Source of the DNA: Candidatus Woesearchaeota archaeon
GTDB lineage: Archaea > Nanobdellota > Nanobdellia > Woesearchaeales > JACPBV01
Assembly: GCA_016180165.1 (NCBI GenBank)
Contig: JACPBU010000102.1
Location: forward strand, 1 to 6,048
Direction: 5' to 3'
DNA: 6,048 bases
This document shows, one piece after another, positions 5,417 through 6,048 of the stretch (its first letter is position 1; each line of letters starts with the position of its first letter). A program made the translations under genes and the position numbers. Below the pieces are notes generated by a model, which was not told where the DNA came from, ran no database searches, and was given only the letters and a program-made list of their open reading frames with translations.

Positions 5417-5439
5417 ACGAATCGGAATTGCAAAAAGCC

Positions 5440-6048
5440 ATGGACAAGAAAAAGTTTCTTTTTATATCCTATGATGCAAACATATCTGATACTGCATGGC
5501 AGGTCGTCAAGGAAGGCCATGACGTCAAATTTTTTATTGATAATGCTGACGAAAAAGAAGTTGCTGACGGCTTAGTGCCAAAGACGGATAATTGGGAAAA
5601 AGAAGTTGAATGGGCGGACATCATTATCTTCGACGATACGCTGGGATTTGGGAAGCATGCCCAGCGCCTCCGCAAGCAGGGAAAGGCAGTCATCGGCGGA
5701 ACACCGTATACCGACAGCCTGGAGGACGACCGCGCCTTTGGCCAGGAAGAGCTGAAAAGCCATAATGTCCCGATTATTCCCTATGAATCCTTCTCTTCAT
5801 TTGACGATGCCATCGCCTATGTCAAAAAAAACCCTATGCGGTATGTCATCAAGCCGTGCGGCGACACTGAAAAGCATCTGCTCTTCGTCGGTGAGGAGGA
5901 GGACGGCATGGATGTCCTCAGGATCCTTGAGGCCTACAAGAAGACCTGGGCGAAGCAGATCAAAGAATTTCAGCTGCAAAGGAGGGTTATGGGCGTTGAG
6001 ATCGCTGTGGGCGGTTTTTTCAACGGGGCAAATTTTATCTACCCCATC
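5440..6048 (+). CDS. PurD-like ATP-grasp protein, 3'-truncated by window edge
   Basis: The first 203 residues of a protein resembling phosphoribosylamine-glycine ligase (GAR synthetase). The N-terminal preATP-grasp domain has SDTAWQVVKEGHDVKFFI (residues 16-33) and an IIIFDDTLGFG strand-turn (61-71). Then LEDDRAFGQEELKSHNVPI (94-112) corresponds to the 'LExxRxFxKxxLxxxGIP' entry to the ATP-grasp fold, YVIKP (K138) is the nucleotide-binding lysine strand, and GVEIAVGGFFNG (186-197) is the PurD-type 'GxE' strand carrying a likely metal/ATP ligand, E187. In true PurD the entry motif normally has SK and the lysine strand leads into a glycine-rich AAGKGV-type loop; here these are DR and KPCGDTEKH. 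I therefore call it PurD-like and not PurD, with unknown substrate. The C-terminus, including remaining ATP-grasp residues, lies beyond the window. The ATG at 5440 is the first in frame and directly precedes the DKKKFLFIS strand. Confidence 0.85.
   Translation, partial: MDKKKFLFISYDANISDTAWQVVKEGHDVKFFIDNADEKEVADGLVPKTDNWEKEVEWADIIIFDDTLGFGKHAQRLRKQGKAVIGGTPYTDSLEDDRAFGQEELKSHNVPIIPYESFSSFDDAIAYVKKNPMRYVIKPCGDTEKHLLFVGEEEDGMDVLRILEAYKKTWAKQIKEFQLQRRVMGVEIAVGGFFNGANFIYPI

Larger units (their letters stand above)
5169..5439. other. AT-rich 271-base intergenic spacer
   Basis: The spacer holds an oligo-T tract right after the 758-aa gene (5185-5190), a nested set of inverted repeats (5195-5281), a consensus TATA motif TTTATATA (5299-5306), and three further oligo-T tracts (5336-5341, 5349-5354, 5364-5370), before the ATP-grasp gene at 5440. 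I see no convincing protein-coding gene. A 63-codon frame from 5165 overlaps the upstream stop by four bases, but it runs through the TATA motif and T tracts and has no recognisable domain. Confidence 0.6.

Overview
The window looks archaeal. Two divergently read genes each have an A/T-rich TATA-like box about 25-30 bases upstream of the start codon and no room for a Shine-Dalgarno leader, as in leaderless archaeal transcripts. Genes end in short oligo-T tracts rather than GC-rich hairpins. The mix of a bacterial-type DnaJ, a PurD-like ATP-grasp protein and very small hypothetical proteins would suit a DPANN-type archaeon (Woesearchaeota/Pacearchaeota-like). That placement is an inference from gene style and not a taxonomic proof.

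Layout. Bases 2-973 (+) are the 3' part of dnaJ, cut by the window edge inside the last helix of the J domain. After a short convergent gap, bases 2615-1102 (-) hold a tight four-gene operon. In reading order it encodes a 59-aa protein, a 71-aa protein, a 238-aa caspase-like (CHAT/clan CD) cysteine peptidase with an apparent His68/Cys101 dyad, and a 132-aa protein with a CxxC...CxxC zinc-binding knuckle. The genes overlap by 4 bases, are separated by 6 bases, or abut, so they are probably co-transcribed and translationally coupled.

A divergent control region of about 276 bases (2616-2891) separates this operon from the next gene. It contains both promoters and the degraded end of a DDE transposase (RWxIE...KQ signature). 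Bases 2892-5168 (+) encode a 758-aa protein with a transglutaminase-like Cys479/His505/Glu522 core, a helical repeat-like C-terminus and, unusually, a Tat-like RRKFL plus hydrophobic segment in the middle of the chain. A 271-base AT-rich spacer with nested inverted repeats, a strong TATA motif and several oligo-T tracts follows. The window ends inside a PurD-like ATP-grasp gene starting at 5440.

How the genes may work together. The caspase-like operon looks like a proteolytic module: a protease, a zinc-finger partner and two small proteins that could be regulators or substrates. The divergent neighbour is a second thiol-dependent enzyme fold, possibly membrane-anchored. The sequence does not prove that they act together. 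The most unusual points are: (1) the caspase-like operon itself; (2) two tandem inverted repeats inside the caspase gene, in what appears to be an inserted segment between the catalytic Cys and the following conserved strand; (3) the internal Tat-like signal in the transglutaminase-like protein.
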